From Nitrospirales bacterium (lineage in GTDB: Bacteria; Nitrospirota; Nitrospiria; Nitrospirales; UBA8639), in assembly GCA_029261305.1 (NCBI GenBank), contig JAJDBO010000029.1:1-5557 (forward strand): a DNA stretch of 5,557 nt. The letters run 5' to 3'. How positions within the stretch are numbered: position 1 is the first letter of the stretch; the number at the start of each line of letters is the position of its first letter. Made by a program: the position numbers and the translations under genes. Below, in pieces: positions 4,561 through 5,557 of the stretch. The notes beneath the pieces are model-generated. The model was not told the origin of the DNA, made no database searches, and saw nothing but the letters and a program-made list of their open reading frames with translations.

Positions 4561-5557
4561 ATGCTTGACGATATCCGACGCCGTGTAGACAAAACCGGAA
4601 CTCACATTCAAGATTTACGGAGGCGTCTTTGACCTGCCTCGGCTTCGCAACGAATTAGAAGAACTCGAACGGGAAAGCGCTCAGCCAGACTTTTGGAACA
4701 ACACGAAACTGGCCACCAAGGTCGGACGCCGAAAAGCCACGATTGAACGCGATATTTCTCGCATTTCAGACTTTGAGCGCCAGCATGAAGATCTTCTCGC
4801 GAGCATGGAACTCATTGGGGAGGAAGAAGATGCGGATCTTCTGGCTGAACTCAATCACGGCATTCAAGAACTGGAGACCGTCCTTGGCCAACTCCACACA
4901 GAGCAGTTATTATCCGGAGAGCACGATGCCAATTCTGCCATTCTCGGGGTGAATCCAGGAGCAGGCGGTACGGAATCCCAAGACTGGGCACAGATGCTCA
5001 TGCGGATGTATCTCCGCTGGGCTGAACGACGCGGATTCAAAGTCAGCACGATTGATTTGCAGCCTGGCGACGAAGCTGGCATTAAGAGCGTGACCTTGAG
5101 CATTGAAGGTGAATACGCCTATGGCTTTTTGAAATCCGAAGCTGGCGTGCATCGCTTAGTACGCATTTCGCCGTTTGACGCCAACAAACGCCGGCATACA
5201 TCATTCGCCGCAGTTTCGGTCTGCCCAGAACTTGATGACGACGTGGAAGTTGAGATTGATGACAAAGATTTGCGCATTGATACGTTTCGCGCTGGTGGCG
5301 CTGGTGGACAAAACGTGAATAAAGTGGAAACCGCCATTCGCATGACCCATTTCCCAACAGGGATCGTTGTGCAATGTCAGAACGAACGCTCACAATTACA
5401 AAACCGATTGGGTGCGATGAAAGTCCTCAAGGCGAAACTCTATGAAGTCGAACTGCAAAAGAAAGATGCAGAGTTCCAAAACATCATTGGTGAAAAAAAG
5501 GATATTGCCTGGGGCAGCCAGATTCGATCGTATGTGTTTCAACCCTATCAAATGGTC
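4561..5557 (+). CDS. prfB: Peptide chain release factor 2 (partial, +1 programmed frameshift)
   Basis: RF2 reads UGA and UAA stop codons in the ribosomal A site and triggers release of the finished protein. The reading frame is split. Codons 1-23 run from 4561 to 4629 and stop at an in-frame TGA (4630-4632). Skipping T4630 continues as GAC (4631-4633) and stays open for 309 codons to the window edge. The joined product has 332 residues here. Key motifs are in place: the stop-codon-reading tripeptide S203-P204-F205 (5168-5176) within [18 protein letters not shown], and the catalytic G248-G249-Q250 (5303-5311) within [14 protein letters not shown]. These are offset by only two residues from E. 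coli RF2 (SPF 205-207, GGQ 250-252). SPF rather than PxT identifies RF2, not RF1. Residues 1-100 form the helical N-terminal domain. The last codons visible are in the conserved WGSQIRSYV region; compared with E. coli about 35-40 residues are missing beyond the edge. A caller that ignores recoding would report a truncated or wrongly started gene. Confidence 0.96.
4618..4633 (+). promoter_or_regulatory. prfB: prfB programmed +1 frameshift site
   Basis: CGGAGG (4618-4623) acts as an internal Shine-Dalgarno-like element. CGT follows, then the slippery CTT codon (4627-4629), the TGA stop (4630-4632) and C4633. Order and spacing match the E. coli signal AGGGGG-TAT-CTT-TGA-C. When RF2 is scarce the ribosome pauses at UGA, the tRNA on CUU slips forward one base to UUU, and reading continues at GAC to make full RF2. 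When RF2 is plentiful, termination yields a 23-residue peptide. The C after UGA makes it a poor stop, as expected. The mechanism is known from the family; the elements are seen here. Confidence 0.95.

Noticed and set aside
4561..4632. prfB as a pseudogene broken by a frameshift
   Set aside because: The interruption is the conserved RF2 recoding signal with correct SD-like element, CTT, TGA and C, and the rest of the gene is intact with SPF and GGQ.

Overview
The window comes from a diderm (Gram-negative-type) bacterium: it encodes apolipoprotein N-acyltransferase, an inner-membrane enzyme of lipoprotein maturation, and a surface protein with a PEP-CTERM sorting tail, which is found in exosortase-bearing Gram-negative bacteria. 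Moderate GC, PEP-CTERM proteins, a sigma-54-type promoter and the lnt-prfB gene order would fit Nitrospirota or a deltaproteobacterial-type lineage. That assignment is an inference from gene content, not an established identification.

All five genes read on the + strand. Positions 1-304 hold no credible gene. They contain an inverted repeat (51-100), a -24/-12 (sigma-54) promoter with exact GG-N10-GC spacing (203-218), a 5'-UTR hairpin (241-269) and a purine-rich ribosome binding site (292-298). These lead into a secreted von Willebrand factor A (VWA) protein with a complete MIDAS metal site and a C-terminal PEP-CTERM anchor (305-1063). A perfect 15-bp hairpin (1097-1132) follows it, so this gene looks like a self-contained transcription unit.

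A sigma-70-like promoter (1185-1213) then precedes a multi-pass membrane protein of unknown function (1334-2326). After 73 bp comes a DUF4231 (SLATT-like) two-TM protein (2400-2840), whose Shine-Dalgarno (SD) sequence lies at the edge of an 8-bp hairpin. The two may form a small membrane module.

The last part is a housekeeping pair: lnt (2941-4557) and prfB (4561 to beyond the window edge). They are separated by 3 bp, and the prfB ribosome binding site lies inside the end of lnt. prfB carries the classical autoregulatory +1 programmed frameshift (in-frame TGA at codon 24, preceded by a Shine-Dalgarno-like element and CTT). The 23-codon leader must be joined to the downstream frame to give RF2. 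The gene runs off the right edge, lacking roughly the last 35-40 codons.

No mobile element, CRISPR array, tRNA or rRNA was seen. The least conventional items are the sigma-54-driven PEP-CTERM VWA unit and the uncharacterised membrane protein/DUF4231 pair. Neither is demonstrated here to be a new system.
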